The notes under the pieces were generated by a model that had not been told where the DNA came from, made no database searches, and saw only the letters and a program-made list of their open reading frames with translations. From positions 1 to 64,000 of the forward strand of contig JALSNW010000051.1 of assembly GCA_026986785.1 (NCBI GenBank): 64,000 nt of DNA, given 5' to 3'. Both the position numbers and the translations under genes were made by a program. This stretch comes from Deltaproteobacteria bacterium (GTDB lineage: Bacteria; Desulfobacterota; Dissulfuribacteria; Dissulfuribacterales; QOAL01). Shown piece after piece: positions 8,407-18,400 of this stretch (position 1 is the first letter of the stretch; each line of letters begins with the position of its first letter).

Positions 8407-9543
8407 ATGATTATCAAAAGAACCTTAGTACTACTGTCTTTTTGTGTATCGACCCTATTTTTAATCAATACCGCAGCCTTAGCCGCTCCTCTCACCAAGA
8501 TGGAAAGGTTGGGCAAGAGGATGTTCATGGACCCAAATTACTCGAGAAATGCGACTCAGTCCTGCAATACCTGTCATGACAAGAGATTGGCCTATGTGGA
8601 TCCGGCCAATGTGGCAGACCCGGACAACTCCGTGGTCTCCATAGGAGATGACGGGGTGAGTACTGGGGATCGTAATTCTCCCACTGCCGCCTATGCCGGC
8701 TATAGTCCAAAACTCCACTTTGATACCCAGAAAGGTGGCTATGTCGGAGGTATGTTCTGGGATGGTAGGGCAACTGGCTGGATTCTGGGCGATCCTCTCG
8801 CTGAGCAGGCCCAGGGCCCTCCCCTCAATCCAGTAGAGATGAATATGCCCAGCAAGGAGGCAGTGGTGGAGGTTATCAGGCATGCTCCATATGTAGGCCT
8901 GTTTCTCCAGGTGTTTGGACCCGACTCGTTGAACGATGTGGACGAGGCCTATGACGATTTCGCCAGGGCCATTGCCGCCTTCGAACGCTCCAGATGGGTA
9001 CAGAAATTCAGCTCTCGCTTTGATGCAGGAGATCTCAATGGCCAGGAGTTGAGGGGGTTTGAGCTCTTCAAGGCAAACTGCTCCAAGTGTCATTCCGCTG
9101 ATCCTGGCCCTGGTGGAAGTCCCGCCTTGTTCACCGACTACTCCTATCACAATATCGGTTTGCCACCCAATCCTCTCCTTGCCGACAAGGGAAAAGATTT
9201 GGGTCTGGGGGGATTCCTCGAAAAGGACTATGAAAGTTCCTCTCCAATAATTGGAGATGCCAATTATCAGGCCCAGTACGGCAAGTTCAAGGTCCCTACA
9301 TTGAGAAATATAGCCCTGACTGCACCCTATGGTCACAATGGTTATTTCTCAAGCCTGAGGGAGATGGTCAGTTTCCATAATTCTAGGGATAATGGCAGTT
9401 GGCCAGCCCCTGAGGTCGAGGAAAACCTTGATCATGATGTAGGCAACATGGGCTTGTCCGAGCAAGAAATAGATGACATCGTTGCATTTCTCCATACCTT
9501 GACGGATAGTCGTGGCCACGGCAGGGGGCATGGAGGAAGGTAA
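8407..9543 (+). CDS. Di-heme cytochrome c peroxidase / MauG-family protein
   Basis: A periplasmic enzyme expected to reduce H2O2 with electrons from c-type cytochromes. 378 residues. It has a cleavable signal peptide (basic MIIKR, hydrophobic core, likely cleavage after AALA near 27) and two CXXCH heme sites: CNTCH (53-57) and CSKCH (225-229). C-terminal segments TLRNIALTAPYGHNGYF and a leading SLREMVSFHN are typical of the family. Odd points are a His/Gly/Arg-rich tail (GHGRGHGGR) and a missing counterpart cytochrome gene nearby. It stands alone behind its own promoter. Whether it is a peroxidase or a MauG-type oxidase cannot be decided from sequence alone. Confidence 0.88.
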   Translation: MIIKRTLVLLSFCVSTLFLINTAALAAPLTKMERLGKRMFMDPNYSRNATQSCNTCHDKRLAYVDPANVADPDNSVVSIGDDGVSTGDRNSPTAAYAGYSPKLHFDTQKGGYVGGMFWDGRATGWILGDPLAEQAQGPPLNPVEMNMPSKEAVVEVIRHAPYVGLFLQVFGPDSLNDVDEAYDDFARAIAAFERSRWVQKFSSRFDAGDLNGQELRGFELFKANCSKCHSADPGPGGSPALFTDYSYHNIGLPPNPLLADKGKDLGLGGFLEKDYESSSPIIGDANYQAQYGKFKVPTLRNIALTAPYGHNGYFSSLREMVSFHNSRDNGSWPAPEVEENLDHDVGNMGLSEQEIDDIVAFLHTLTDSRGHGRGHGGR

Positions 9544-9586
9544 CTCTGCTATGGATTGGTGCTGAGAGCAACAAAGACTGACAATG

Positions 9587-9609
9587 GGCCCGATGGATAT
9601 CGGGCCTTT
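9587..9609. terminator. Intrinsic terminator between convergent genes
   Basis: GGCCCGAT-GGAT-ATCGGGCC, a perfect 8-bp stem, is followed by TTTCT on the plus strand. It abuts the stop of the minus-strand gene at 9610 and lies 44 bases after the peroxidase stop, so it probably serves the peroxidase gene mainly. Confidence 0.75.
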
Positions 9610-10215
9610 CTATTCAAAGTCCTCACAGCTTCCTTTCCCCCTTCTCAGCACTGTGGGCTCGTCGTTAACCAGGGAGATGACACTTGATGGCTCAGGCACT
9701 ATCAGGCCACAGTCCACGACGATGGCCACTTGTTTACCAAATCTTTTGCTCATCTGCCTTGGATCTGCAAAGGTCTCGTTCCCTATCGAGGCCGTCGTGC
9801 TAATAATGGGATTACCCAGAAATTTTACGATCTCCAGGCAGACTGGATGGTCAGGTATCCTGATACCTGCTGTCTTCCTCTTTGTGAGCATCATCTTCGG
9901 GACCTGTTTTGAGCCTTCCAATATGAAGGTATAGGGGCCGGGCAGATATCTTTTCAATATCCTGTATGCAAAGTCGGTTACCCTGGCGTATCTACTTATG
10001 TCGCTGAGGTCGGCGCACACAAAACTGAACGGCCTGTTCTTGGGGATGCCCTTTATCTGGTAGATCTTCTTCAATGCCTTTTTGTTGAAGATGTCAGCCC
10101 CCATACCATAGCAGGTATCTGTGGGATAGATTATCACCTCGCCATCCTTCAGGGCCTGGGCAATCCTTGCCAATTTTCTGGGATTTGGCCTATGTGGGTC
10201 TATTTCAAGGATCAA
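9610..10215 (-). CDS. L-threonylcarbamoyladenylate synthase family (Sua5/YciO/YrdC)
   Basis: Family members make threonylcarbamoyl-AMP for the t6A37 modification of tRNAs reading ANN codons. About 201 residues. Visible motifs are GEVIIYPTDTCYGMGAD near the N-terminus, KGIPKNRPFSFVC, LPGPYTFIL and GIRIPDHPVC. The motif set is closest to the YciO/TsaC single-domain branch. I chose the TTG at 10215 because AGGAGG lies six bases upstream. A GTG at 10245 would add ten residues that precede this ribosome site. Whether it is TsaC itself or the YciO paralogue (less certain function) is open. Confidence 0.85.
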   Translation of the reverse strand: MILEIDPHRPNPRKLARIAQALKDGEVIIYPTDTCYGMGADIFNKKALKKIYQIKGIPKNRPFSFVCADLSDISRYARVTDFAYRILKRYLPGPYTFILEGSKQVPKMMLTKRKTAGIRIPDHPVCLEIVKFLGNPIISTTASIGNETFADPRQMSKRFGKQVAIVVDCGLIVPEPSSVISLVNDEPTVLRRGKGSCEDFE

Positions 10216-10428
10216 AGTTATCCTCCTCAAGGGATTGACAAGCACCTTGGTTTCAAGTTAACACTTTTGACACCGCTGTCGGGCATGGAGTTGCATTTAT
10301 AATTGGAAGTCACTCCTATATTGAGATTAATCACGGTAGTCTTAATTTCAAGCCCGTCCTTTACCAGGTAGCCTTGTTATGTTTAGCCCCTTGGCTGCGT
10401 CCAGAAAAAAATGCAGGAGGAGTAGGAG
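10216..10428. promoter_or_regulatory. Promoter region of the fhs gene (elements uncertain)
   Basis: 213 bases between divergent genes. It contains TTGACA (10267-10272) and a perfect TATAAT (10298-10303), but 25 bases apart, too far to act as one promoter. TATAAT has no good -35 at 16-18 bases. The fhs ribosome site is a strong GGAGGAG just before the ATG at 10429. No RNA gene was seen. Confidence 0.3.
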
Positions 10429-12192
10429 ATGAAACTGGATCCCACTAAAATGAAAGATTGGCAGATAGCTGAAGCAGCAGAAGAGACCATGAAAACGGTC
10501 TATCAACTTGGCGAAGAACTCGCCCTCGAGAAGGAAGAGCTGCTTCCCTATGGCCACTACGTGGCAAAGATAGATTACGCAAGGGCCTTGGAAAGGCTCA
10601 AAGACAAATCCGATGGCAAGTATATCGATGTCACAGCCATAACCCCCACCCCCCTTGGAGAAGGCAAGAGTACTTGTGCCGTTGGGTTGATGGAGGGGCT
10701 TGGCAAGAGGGGAAAGAATGTGGTGGGTGCTCTGCGCCAGCCTTCAGGTGGGCCGACCTTCAATATAAAAGGGAGTGCTGCAGGGGGAGGACTAGCCCAG
10801 GTGATACCCCTATCAAAGTTCTCTCTCGGCCTCACCGGAGACATCAATGCCATAATGAATGCCCATAACTTGGGGATGGTCGCCCTTACGGCCAGGATGC
10901 AGCACGAATCCAACTATACCGACGAGCAGCTTGCCTTGAGGAATCTGAAGAGATTGAACGTACATCCAAAGAGTGTCGAGTTTCGTTGGATAATCGACTT
11001 TTGTGCCCAGGCCTTGAGAAACATAACCATAGGGCTTGGCGGTCGCATGGATGGTATGACCATGCAGAGCGGCTTTAATATCGCTGTGAGTTCGGAGATA
11101 ATGGCCATTTTGGCTATCGCAAACGATCTCAAGGACTTGAGAGAAAGGATCGGCCGCATCGTGGTAGCCTATGATCGCACGGGAAAGCCCATAACCACAG
11201 AAGACCTCGAGGTAGCGGGTGCGATGACTGCCTGGATGGTGGAGGCGGTCAATCCCAATCTCATGCAGACTGTTGAAGGCCAGCCCTGTCTCATCCATGC
11301 AGGTCCTTTTGCCAACATAGCCATAGGTCAATCCTCAGTGATCGCCGACAAGATAGGGCTCAAACTCGGAGACTATCTCGTAACAGAGAGCGGATTCGGT
11401 GCTGATATAGGGTTTGAGAAATTCTGGAACCTGAAATGCCGTTTCAGTGGTCTCAAGCCCAATTGCGCAGTGGTAGTGGCCACGATAAGGGCCCTGAAGT
11501 GTCATGGTGGAGCCCCGATTCCAAGACCGGGCAGGCCAATGCCGCCAGAGTACAATGAAGAGCATGTGGACTGGGTGGAAAAGGGAACGGCCAACCTGCT
11601 GCACCACATAGAGACGGTCAAGAAGGCAGGTATCAATCCTGTAGTGTGTATAAACGCCTTTTATACCGATACCAAGGACGAGATTGCAGCTTGTCGTCGT
11701 CTCTGTGAACAGGCTGGGGCACGTGTTGCAGTGTCAGAGCACTGGCTGAAGGGAGGTGAAGGCGCCCTGGAATTTGCAGATGCAGTCATTGACGCATGTA
11801 ACGAAGAGAATGATTTCCGCTTTCTATACGATCTCGACATGCCGCTTCGTCAGAGGATAGAGCTCATTACCAAAGAGGTGTATGGTGGAGACGGGGTCAC
11901 TTATACCCCTGAGGCAGAGGCAAAGGCAAAGGCGATGGAGAAAGATCCCGAACTGTCAAAACTTGGTACATGTATGGTAAAGACCCACCTGAGCCTTTCC
12001 GACAATCCAAACCTCAAGGGTGTACCCAAGGGATGGAAACTCCATGTACGCGATATCCTGACATACAAAGGCGCTGGCTTTGTCGTACCTGTGGCAGGGG
12101 CCATAAGCCTGATGCCTGGTACTGGTTCAGATCCAGCGTATCGCAGGATAGACGTGGACACTGCAACAGGTAAGGTGAAGGGGCTGTTTTAG
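10429..12192 (+). CDS. fhs: Formate-tetrahydrofolate ligase
   Basis: The second step of the methyl branch of the Wood-Ljungdahl pathway: formate + THF + ATP to 10-formyl-THF, in the cytoplasm. 587 residues, slightly longer than the usual 555-560. Visible motifs are the P-loop-like ATP motif [11 protein letters not shown] (about residues 66-76), the [15 protein letters not shown] signature, and TVRALK-like and [13 protein letters not shown] segments. The N-terminal 40 residues carry the characteristic [15 protein letters not shown]. It heads the carbon-fixation cluster but is followed by its own terminator. Confidence 0.96.
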   Translation: MKLDPTKMKDWQIAEAAEETMKTVYQLGEELALEKEELLPYGHYVAKIDYARALERLKDKSDGKYIDVTAITPTPLGEGKSTCAVGLMEGLGKRGKNVVGALRQPSGGPTFNIKGSAAGGGLAQVIPLSKFSLGLTGDINAIMNAHNLGMVALTARMQHESNYTDEQLALRNLKRLNVHPKSVEFRWIIDFCAQALRNITIGLGGRMDGMTMQSGFNIAVSSEIMAILAIANDLKDLRERIGRIVVAYDRTGKPITTEDLEVAGAMTAWMVEAVNPNLMQTVEGQPCLIHAGPFANIAIGQSSVIADKIGLKLGDYLVTESGFGADIGFEKFWNLKCRFSGLKPNCAVVVATIRALKCHGGAPIPRPGRPMPPEYNEEHVDWVEKGTANLLHHIETVKKAGINPVVCINAFYTDTKDEIAACRRLCEQAGARVAVSEHWLKGGEGALEFADAVIDACNEENDFRFLYDLDMPLRQRIELITKEVYGGDGVTYTPEAEAKAKAMEKDPELSKLGTCMVKTHLSLSDNPNLKGVPKGWKLHVRDILTYKGAGFVVPVAGAISLMPGTGSDPAYRRIDVDTATGKVKGLF

Positions 12193-12222
12193 AAAAAGTT
12201 GCTTTATGTTGATGCATATTAT

Positions 12223-12258
12223 AAGGCCGCTGATAATTATGTCTCAGCGGCCTTTTTT
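12223..12258 (+). terminator. Strong intrinsic terminator after fhs
   Basis: GGCCGCTGA (12225-12233) pairs perfectly with TCAGCGGCC (12244-12252), followed by six T. This separates fhs transcriptionally from the folD-to-fdhA genes, although both encode the same pathway. Confidence 0.88.
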
Positions 12259-12391
12259 GTGGGGAAAAAGGTCTCATGCCTGGAGAAATAATACCCCTCT
12301 ACTTGGTGTTGCTATGTTTTTTGGGTTAGTAACACCTGGAATTGTCTAAAAATGTATTGATTTCAGTCTATTGCATAGGCATTAGTAGGGG

Positions 12392-12408
12392 TGGACAAAA
12401 TTTGTCCA
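12392..12408. promoter_or_regulatory. 17-bp palindrome next to the folD-fdhA promoter
   Basis: TGGACAAA-A-TTTGTCCA is a perfect inverted repeat with one central base. Its end is two bases upstream of the -35 box of the promoter at 12411-12439, so it is centred near -46 relative to the predicted transcript start. This is a position expected for an activator, or for a repressor that blocks polymerase. It would govern the whole folD-cooS-hdr-met-acs-fdh unit. Confidence 0.55.
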
Positions 12409-12410
12409 GG

Positions 12411-12439
12411 TTGGCTTGTTATTTGCTGATAAGTATAGT
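12411..12439 (+). promoter_or_regulatory. Candidate sigma-70 promoter of the Wood-Ljungdahl operon
   Basis: TTGGCT (12411-12416), a 17-base spacer, and TATAGT (12434-12439, 5 of 6 matches). The predicted transcript starts about 30 bases before folD, whose ribosome site is GGGAGG. It is the only plausible promoter seen between the fhs terminator and folD. Confidence 0.5.
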
Positions 12440-12476
12440 CTTTTAAAAATGATGTGAAAAAAGTCTGGGAGGAACC

Positions 12477-13364
12477 ATGTCGGCAAAGATTATCAGCGGC
12501 ACAGAGATAGCAAAGCAGATCAGGGAAGAACTTAAAAAGGAAGTCCAGGAACTGAAGGATAACCACGGGGTGACCCCTGGCCTTGTCACCATCCTGGTTG
12601 GGGAAAATCCGGCTTCCGTCTCCTATGTGACTGCTAAACAGAGGACGGCCCACGACCTGGGGTTTCATTCCATACAGGACAATCAGCCTGATGACATTTC
12701 AGAAGACGACCTTTTGGGCCTCATAAAGAAATATAACGAGGATGAGAGTATTCACGGGATCCTCGTCCAACTCCCCCTTCCAAAGCATATCAACGAAAGC
12801 GAGGTGCTTTACGCCATATCTCCAGACAAGGATGTAGATGGCTTTCACCCTGTCAACGTGGGGAAGATGGTCATAGGGGAACAGTGCTTTTTGCCATGTA
12901 CGCCTCATGGCATTCTGGAGATGCTCATACGTTCGGGGACGGAAACCAGTGGTGCCGAAGTCGTGGTAGTGGGCAGGAGCAATATCGTGGGGAAGCCCAT
13001 TGCGAACCTCATGCTCCAGAAAAGGGAAGGCGGAAATGCAACCGTTACCATCTGTCATACCAGGACCAAGGACGTGGCGTTTCATACCAGACGGGCTGAC
13101 ATCTTGATAGTTGCTGCAGGCAGGCCCAAGGTCATAACGGCAGACATGGTGAAAGAGGGTGTTGTGGTGATTGACGTGGGGGTCAACAGGATTGGGAAGA
13201 CCCCTGAGGGCAAAGCCATTCTATGTGGTGATGTGGATTTTGAGGGCATAAAAGAAAAGGCAGCAGCCATAACTCCTGTACCTGGTGGCGTAGGGCCCAT
13301 GACCATTACCATGCTCATGAAAAACACTGTCCAGGCTGCAAAGCAGTTTGCCGGCCTTGTATAA
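12477..13364 (+). CDS. folD: Bifunctional methylene-THF dehydrogenase / methenyl-THF cyclohydrolase
   Basis: Converts 10-formyl-THF to methenyl-THF and then 5,10-methylene-THF, using NAD(P)H. 295 residues. Family features visible are YVTAKQRTAHDLGF, which carries the catalytic Lys in the YVxxKxxA block (residues about 43-53), the GILVQLPLPKHI signature, the nucleotide motif VVVGRSNIVGKPIANLML (about 162-179) and the C-terminal TPVPGGVGPMTITMLMKNT. Because FolD does both reactions, a separate cyclohydrolase (FchA) is not needed, and none is present. cooS follows after 15 bases. Confidence 0.96.
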   Translation: MSAKIISGTEIAKQIREELKKEVQELKDNHGVTPGLVTILVGENPASVSYVTAKQRTAHDLGFHSIQDNQPDDISEDDLLGLIKKYNEDESIHGILVQLPLPKHINESEVLYAISPDKDVDGFHPVNVGKMVIGEQCFLPCTPHGILEMLIRSGTETSGAEVVVVGRSNIVGKPIANLMLQKREGGNATVTICHTRTKDVAFHTRRADILIVAAGRPKVITADMVKEGVVVIDVGVNRIGKTPEGKAILCGDVDFEGIKEKAAAITPVPGGVGPMTITMLMKNTVQAAKQFAGLV

Positions 13365-13379
13365 AGGAGATTCGTACTG

Positions 13380-15374
13380 ATGGATACCAGCAAGAGATTT
13401 GAAAAGGGCAATGGCGGATGCCCCAGCATCCAGTGTGAGGCAAACCGGGAGGTCCTGTGTAACTCATGTGCCCAGGGTGTCGTTACGGCTGCCCACAGGG
13501 TGCAGGACAGGAGCATAGAGCCTTGTCTCTTTGGGAAGGGCGGAACTTGTTGTAGGAACTGCAACATGGGACCATGCCAGATCATAGAAGGGGTGGATTC
13601 TATGATGGGGGTCTGTGGGGCAGATGCTGCTACAGTGGCGGCCAGGAATTTTGCAAGGATAGTAGCAGGTGGGGCTGCTGCCCATATGGATCATGGCCGT
13701 GGGGTGGCCCTGGCATTTCTGGCGACTGCCAAGGGTGAGACCCCATATGAGATCAAAGACGAAGAAAAACTCAGGCAGACAGCCCTTCGTCTTGGCATAG
13801 ATGCCGGGGAAAAATCCAAGACAGATCTTGCCATTGAAGTTGGTGAGAGGATGCTATCCGAGTTTGGTCAGCAGGAAGGGGTATTGACCTTTGTGAAACG
13901 CGCTCCCAAGCCAAGGCAGGAATTGTGGGAAAAACTTGGTGTTGCCCCCAGGGGTATAGATAGGGAGGTCGTGGAGATGATGCATCGAACCCACATGGGT
14001 GTGGATCAGCACTATGAGCACATACTCCAACAGGCAGCCCGTTGTGCCCTGGCAGATGGATGGGGTGCCTCCATGATAGCCACCGAGTTGTCGGATATCA
14101 TGTTCGGCACTCCAGTGCCCATAAGGAGCAGGGTAAATATAGGGGTACTCAAGAAGGAAGAGGTCAATGTGACTGTTCATGGTCATGAACCTGTTCTGGC
14201 AGAGGCTCTGGCCATGGCTGCAAACGACCCTGATATAGTCAGCGAGTGTAGGAAAGTGGGGGCCAAAGGTGTGAACCTGGCTGGCGTATGTTGTACTGGT
14301 AACGAGATCCTCATGAGGAGGGGTTTGCCCATAGCTGGCAGCTTTGTTCAACAGGAGGTAGTACTGGCAACGGGCGCTGTCGAGGCCATGGTGGTAGACG
14401 TCCAATGTATCATGCAAGGGGTATCACCAGTATCGAGCAACTACCACACTGCTCTTTTTACTACCTCGGACAAGGCGAAGATCACAGGGGCCACGCATAT
14501 CCCATTCGAAGAGCATAATGCAATGGATGTGGCCAAGGACATTCTGAGAAGGGCCATAGCCAAATTCCCAGAAAGGGGAAAGCACTTCATCCCTGCCCAT
14601 GAGATGGACGTGGTAGCAGGCTTCAGTCACGAGACCATAAATTACATCCTTGGTGGACGCTTCAGGGCTTCTTATAAGCCTCTGAATGACAATATAGTCA
14701 ACGGTAGGATCAGGGGAGTAGCCGCCATAGTCGGATGCGATAACTATAGGGTCATGGACGAGGTCCATGTGGAGCTTGCCAAGGAGCTTATTGCAAACAA
14801 TGTCTTGGTCTTGGTGACAGGATGTGCTGCAACTGGTATGGGGAGATCGGGGCTTCTTTCTCCAGAGGCCATGGACATGGCTGGAGACGGCCTGAGAGAG
14901 GTGCTCGAGGCAGTGGGATGTCCGCCAGTACTGCACATGGGCTCCTGTGTGGACAACAGCAGACTTCTCATAGCTACTACCGAGATGGTCCATACGGGTG
15001 GCTTGGGACATGACATCTATGAGCTTCCAGTTGTTGGTTGTGCACCCCAGTGGATGAGCGAAAAGGCCGTATCCATTGGACAATATTTCGTGTCGAGCGG
15101 GACCTACGTCGTATTTGGTCCGAGTTTCCCAACCACAGGTTCCAAGGTGGTTACGGATTTCTGCTTCAAAGAGATGGGAGAACTGTATGGCGGGTCCTGG
15201 GATGTTGCCCAAGGGGCAAATGAATTTGCCAACAAGATGATTGACAAGATCGATGAGAAGAGGAAGGCCTTGGGATTGGACAAGAAAAAGGAGCGTGTCT
15301 TGTTCGACATGGCCATGAGACGGGAACTGGGTTCGGGTATCCCTGGTATGGGATGTTCCCCAGGGGGACACTGA
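13380..15374 (+). CDS. cooS: Anaerobic carbon monoxide dehydrogenase, Ni-Fe catalytic subunit
   Basis: Reduces CO2 to CO for the carbonyl branch (or oxidises CO). 664 residues. The N-terminus carries the D- and B-cluster cysteines (CNSCAQG and the block CCRNCNMGPCQI). C-cluster ligands fall in the expected blocks: the Cys of GVCCTGNE, of DVQCIMQG, of VGCDN, of VTGCAATGMGR and of MGSCVDNSR, plus the His of VHGHEPV. As it sits with acsB, acsC, acsD and acsE, it could equally be called acsA. No CooC/AcsF nickel-insertion ATPase gene is present in the window. Next is hdrA, after a hairpin. Confidence 0.95.
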   Translation: MDTSKRFEKGNGGCPSIQCEANREVLCNSCAQGVVTAAHRVQDRSIEPCLFGKGGTCCRNCNMGPCQIIEGVDSMMGVCGADAATVAARNFARIVAGGAAAHMDHGRGVALAFLATAKGETPYEIKDEEKLRQTALRLGIDAGEKSKTDLAIEVGERMLSEFGQQEGVLTFVKRAPKPRQELWEKLGVAPRGIDREVVEMMHRTHMGVDQHYEHILQQAARCALADGWGASMIATELSDIMFGTPVPIRSRVNIGVLKKEEVNVTVHGHEPVLAEALAMAANDPDIVSECRKVGAKGVNLAGVCCTGNEILMRRGLPIAGSFVQQEVVLATGAVEAMVVDVQCIMQGVSPVSSNYHTALFTTSDKAKITGATHIPFEEHNAMDVAKDILRRAIAKFPERGKHFIPAHEMDVVAGFSHETINYILGGRFRASYKPLNDNIVNGRIRGVAAIVGCDNYRVMDEVHVELAKELIANNVLVLVTGCAATGMGRSGLLSPEAMDMAGDGLREVLEAVGCPPVLHMGSCVDNSRLLIATTEMVHTGGLGHDIYELPVVGCAPQWMSEKAVSIGQYFVSSGTYVVFGPSFPTTGSKVVTDFCFKEMGELYGGSWDVAQGANEFANKMIDKIDEKRKALGLDKKKERVLFDMAMRRELGSGIPGMGCSPGGH

Positions 15375-15422
15375 TCCTGTGTGGCCTGATGTTTTTTTGT
15401 TCGATTACAGGGAATTAGAACT

Positions 15423-15442
15423 GGTGTCCATGTGTGGACACC
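15423..15442 (+). promoter_or_regulatory. Perfect 8-bp hairpin between cooS and hdrA
   Basis: GGTGTCCA-TGTG-TGGACACC lies 28 bases before the hdrA ATG. There is no T-run after it. It may be an mRNA processing or stability element, or an operator that sets hdrA-fdhA expression apart from cooS. Confidence 0.45.
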
Positions 15443-15469
15443 TAATATCAACAATGCGGAGTGGCAAGA

Positions 15470-18400
15470 ATGGCTAAGAGCGGTTCAATAATGGTCCTCG
15501 GTGGTGGTGTGGCTGGAGTGCAGGCCGCACTGGACCTTGCCGATCTGGGCTACTATGTCTACCTGGTGGAAAAAAAGGCGTCCATCGGTGGAGTCATGGC
15601 CCAGCTTGACAAGACCTTTCCAACCAATGACTGTTCGTTGTGAATCCTGGCGCCAAAGCTGGTAGAGGCCGGTCGGTCTCCAAACATAGAAATCCTCACA
15701 AACGCCAGGTTGGAAGGGCTGGAGGGTAAGCCCGGACAGTTTACTGCAAAGGTATTTCAGGAGCCTCGCTATATAAACGAGGACCTGTGTACGGCTTGCG
15801 GGATGTGTACCATGTATTGTCCACGGCCTGTGGTAGATACCTACAACGAGCGCTTGGAGATAACCCGTGCGCCCCATATAGACTATGCCCAGGCAATCCC
15901 ATCCAGTTATTATATAGATGCAAAGGCCTGTCTCAGGGTCAATTTCGAGACATGTAATCTGTGTGCACAGACTTGTACTGCGGGTGCTATCGATTTCAGC
16001 CAGAAACCGAAGAGATTGGAGCTCGAGGTGGGGGCTGTAGTCTTAACCCCTGGCTTTGGCAGGGTGGATGCTGCAGTCCTTGAAAAATATGGCTATGGCA
16101 AATATCCAGACGTGGTTACAGCCTTTGAATTCGAACGTCTCACCTGCGCCTCTGGTCCCACTGAAGGGCATATCGTCAGGCCATCGGACAACAAGACGCC
16201 GAAAAAGATTGCATTCTTGCAATGCATAGGATCCAGGGATGAGACTTGTGGCAATGGATATTGTTCCTCTGTGTGTTGTATGTATGCCATAAAGGAGGCC
16301 TCTGTCGCCAAGGAACACGAACCCGATCTGGATGTGTCCATATTCTTCATGGATGTAAGGACCATGGGCAAGGGCTTTGACGAGGCGAGGAGGCGAGCCC
16401 AGGAAAAATACGGTATAAACGTCATACGTGCCAGGGTCCCAAGGGTGGATCAGGTGGATGGACGCCTTGCCCTGACATGGACCAGCGATGACGGCAATCA
16501 CCATTCCGGTATATTCGACATGGTGGTCCTTTCCGTGGGCCTTGAATCGCCCGAAGACGCACAGATCCTATCAGAGATAGCTGATATAGAGCTCAATCAC
16601 TATAATTTCTGTAGTACCCGGGTGGATGCCCCCCTTTCCACCAGTAGGGATGGGGTCTTCGTGGCAGGGGCATTTCAGGGGCCAAAAGACATACCCGAAA
16701 GCGTGACCCAAGCCTCTGGAGTGGCAGCTATTGCCTCAGAACTCTTGGCAGAGGCGAGAAATTCCAAGACCGTCAGCATAACCTATCCGGAAGAGAACAA
16801 GGCCCTTGAAGAGCAGGAGCCCAGGATAGGCATCTTTGTGTGTCACTGTGGTGTGAATATTGCCGGCGTAGTGGATGTCAAGGCAGTCAGAGACTATGCG
16901 GCTTCACTTCCAGGGGTGGTCCTTTATGAGGATCCACTCTATTCCTGTTCTCAGGATGCTCTCAAAAGCATTGCTGAAAAGATCAAGAAAAACAATCTGA
17001 ATAGAGTGGTTATTGCTGCATGTTCTCCCAGGACCCATGAACCACTTTTCCAGGAGACCCTTCGTTCTGTTGGGCTGAATCCAGCTTTGGTGGAAATGGC
17101 CAATATCAGGGATCAATGTGCATGGGTTCACGCCCAGGAACCGGATGCAGCTACGGAAAAGGCAAAGGACCTTGTCCGCATGGCAGCTGCAAAAGCCCGT
17201 CTTCTCACACCCCTGGAGCAACCCACAGTAGATGTCACCCCTGGAGCCCTTGTGCTTGGCGGTGGTGCCGCTGGCATGTCTGCTGCTTTGTCCATAGCAG
17301 AGCAGGGATACAACGTGGTGCTCGTGGAGAAATCGAGCCAGCTCGGAGGCAATCTGCGGCGTCTTACCTGGACCTTGGACGGAGAAAACGCAAAGGCGGT
17401 CCTGAAAGAGCTGATCTCCCGGGTAGATGCCCATCCAGGCATAGAGGTGATAACAGATTCTACTGTAGAGTCCATATCGGGTTACGTGGGCAATTTTACC
17501 AGTACCATAGCCACAGGGAAAAAGACCAGGCTCGTAAATCACGGTGTAACCGTGATTGCCACGGGTGCAAGGGAGTACAAGCCGAAATCCTACGGATATG
17601 GAGAAAGCCCCAGGATTGTAACCCAGCTCGAACTCGAGGAAAAGCTGGCCCGTGGGAAGAGCTTTTTGAAAAATGCCCGCAACATCGTAATGATCCAGTG
17701 TGTCGGCTCCCGCGGCGATGATATGAGCCATTGCAGCCGGCTGTGTTGTACCCAGGCAGTGAAAAATGCCTTGAAGCTCAAGGAATTGAAGCCGGACTGC
17801 AATATATATATCTTCTACAGGGACATGAGGACCTATGGCTTCTATGAAGATGCCTACAGGGAGGCCAGGAGAAAGGGCATCGTCTTTCTTAGATACAGCC
17901 CAGACAAGAGGCCTGAAGTCGTCAAACAATCCAGGGGGATAAAGGTGAGGGCCTTTGACAGGTTGCTCGGGGAGGATATAGAGATCCCTGCAAACTTAGT
18001 GGTATTGTCAGCTGGGATTGCTCCAGGAGACAATCAAGAGCTGTCAAAGATCCTGAAGGCCCCCCTTACTTCTGACGGCTTCTTCCTGGAAGCACATGCC
18101 AAGCTGAGGCCAGTTGAGATAGCTGTGGACGGGGTTTATCTCTGTGGTCTTGCCCACGGCCCAAAGAGCCTTGAGGAGTCAGTGGCTCAGGCCAAGGCAG
18201 CTGCCGCCAAGGCGACCATACCCTTGGCCAAGGGCAAGGTAGCTGTGGCCCCAATAGTTTCTCGGGTTGACCAGGATGCATGTATTGGATGTGGTATATG
18301 TGAAAGTCTTTGTCCATTCAATGCCATCAGGCTCTCCAAGGTGGGCAAGAGGAAGAAGGCCCAGACCATTACTGCCTCTTGCAAGGGCTGTGGTATATGT

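Noticed and set aside
10281-10296. Sigma-54 promoter upstream of fhs (GGGCAT-GGAG-TTGC)
   Set aside because: The spacing between the GGCA-type and TTGC elements is four bases rather than five, and the -24 half is poor.
14424-15371. 315-codon minus-strand frame across cooS
   Set aside because: A shadow of the genuine CO dehydrogenase gene; no ribosome site and no family resemblance.
15461-15643. hdrA as a 60-codon truncated gene followed by a separate late-starting gene
   Set aside because: The TGA lies at the conserved Cys/Sec site, the frame is unbroken on both sides, and a SECIS-type hairpin follows. Two other genes in the same unit show the same pattern.
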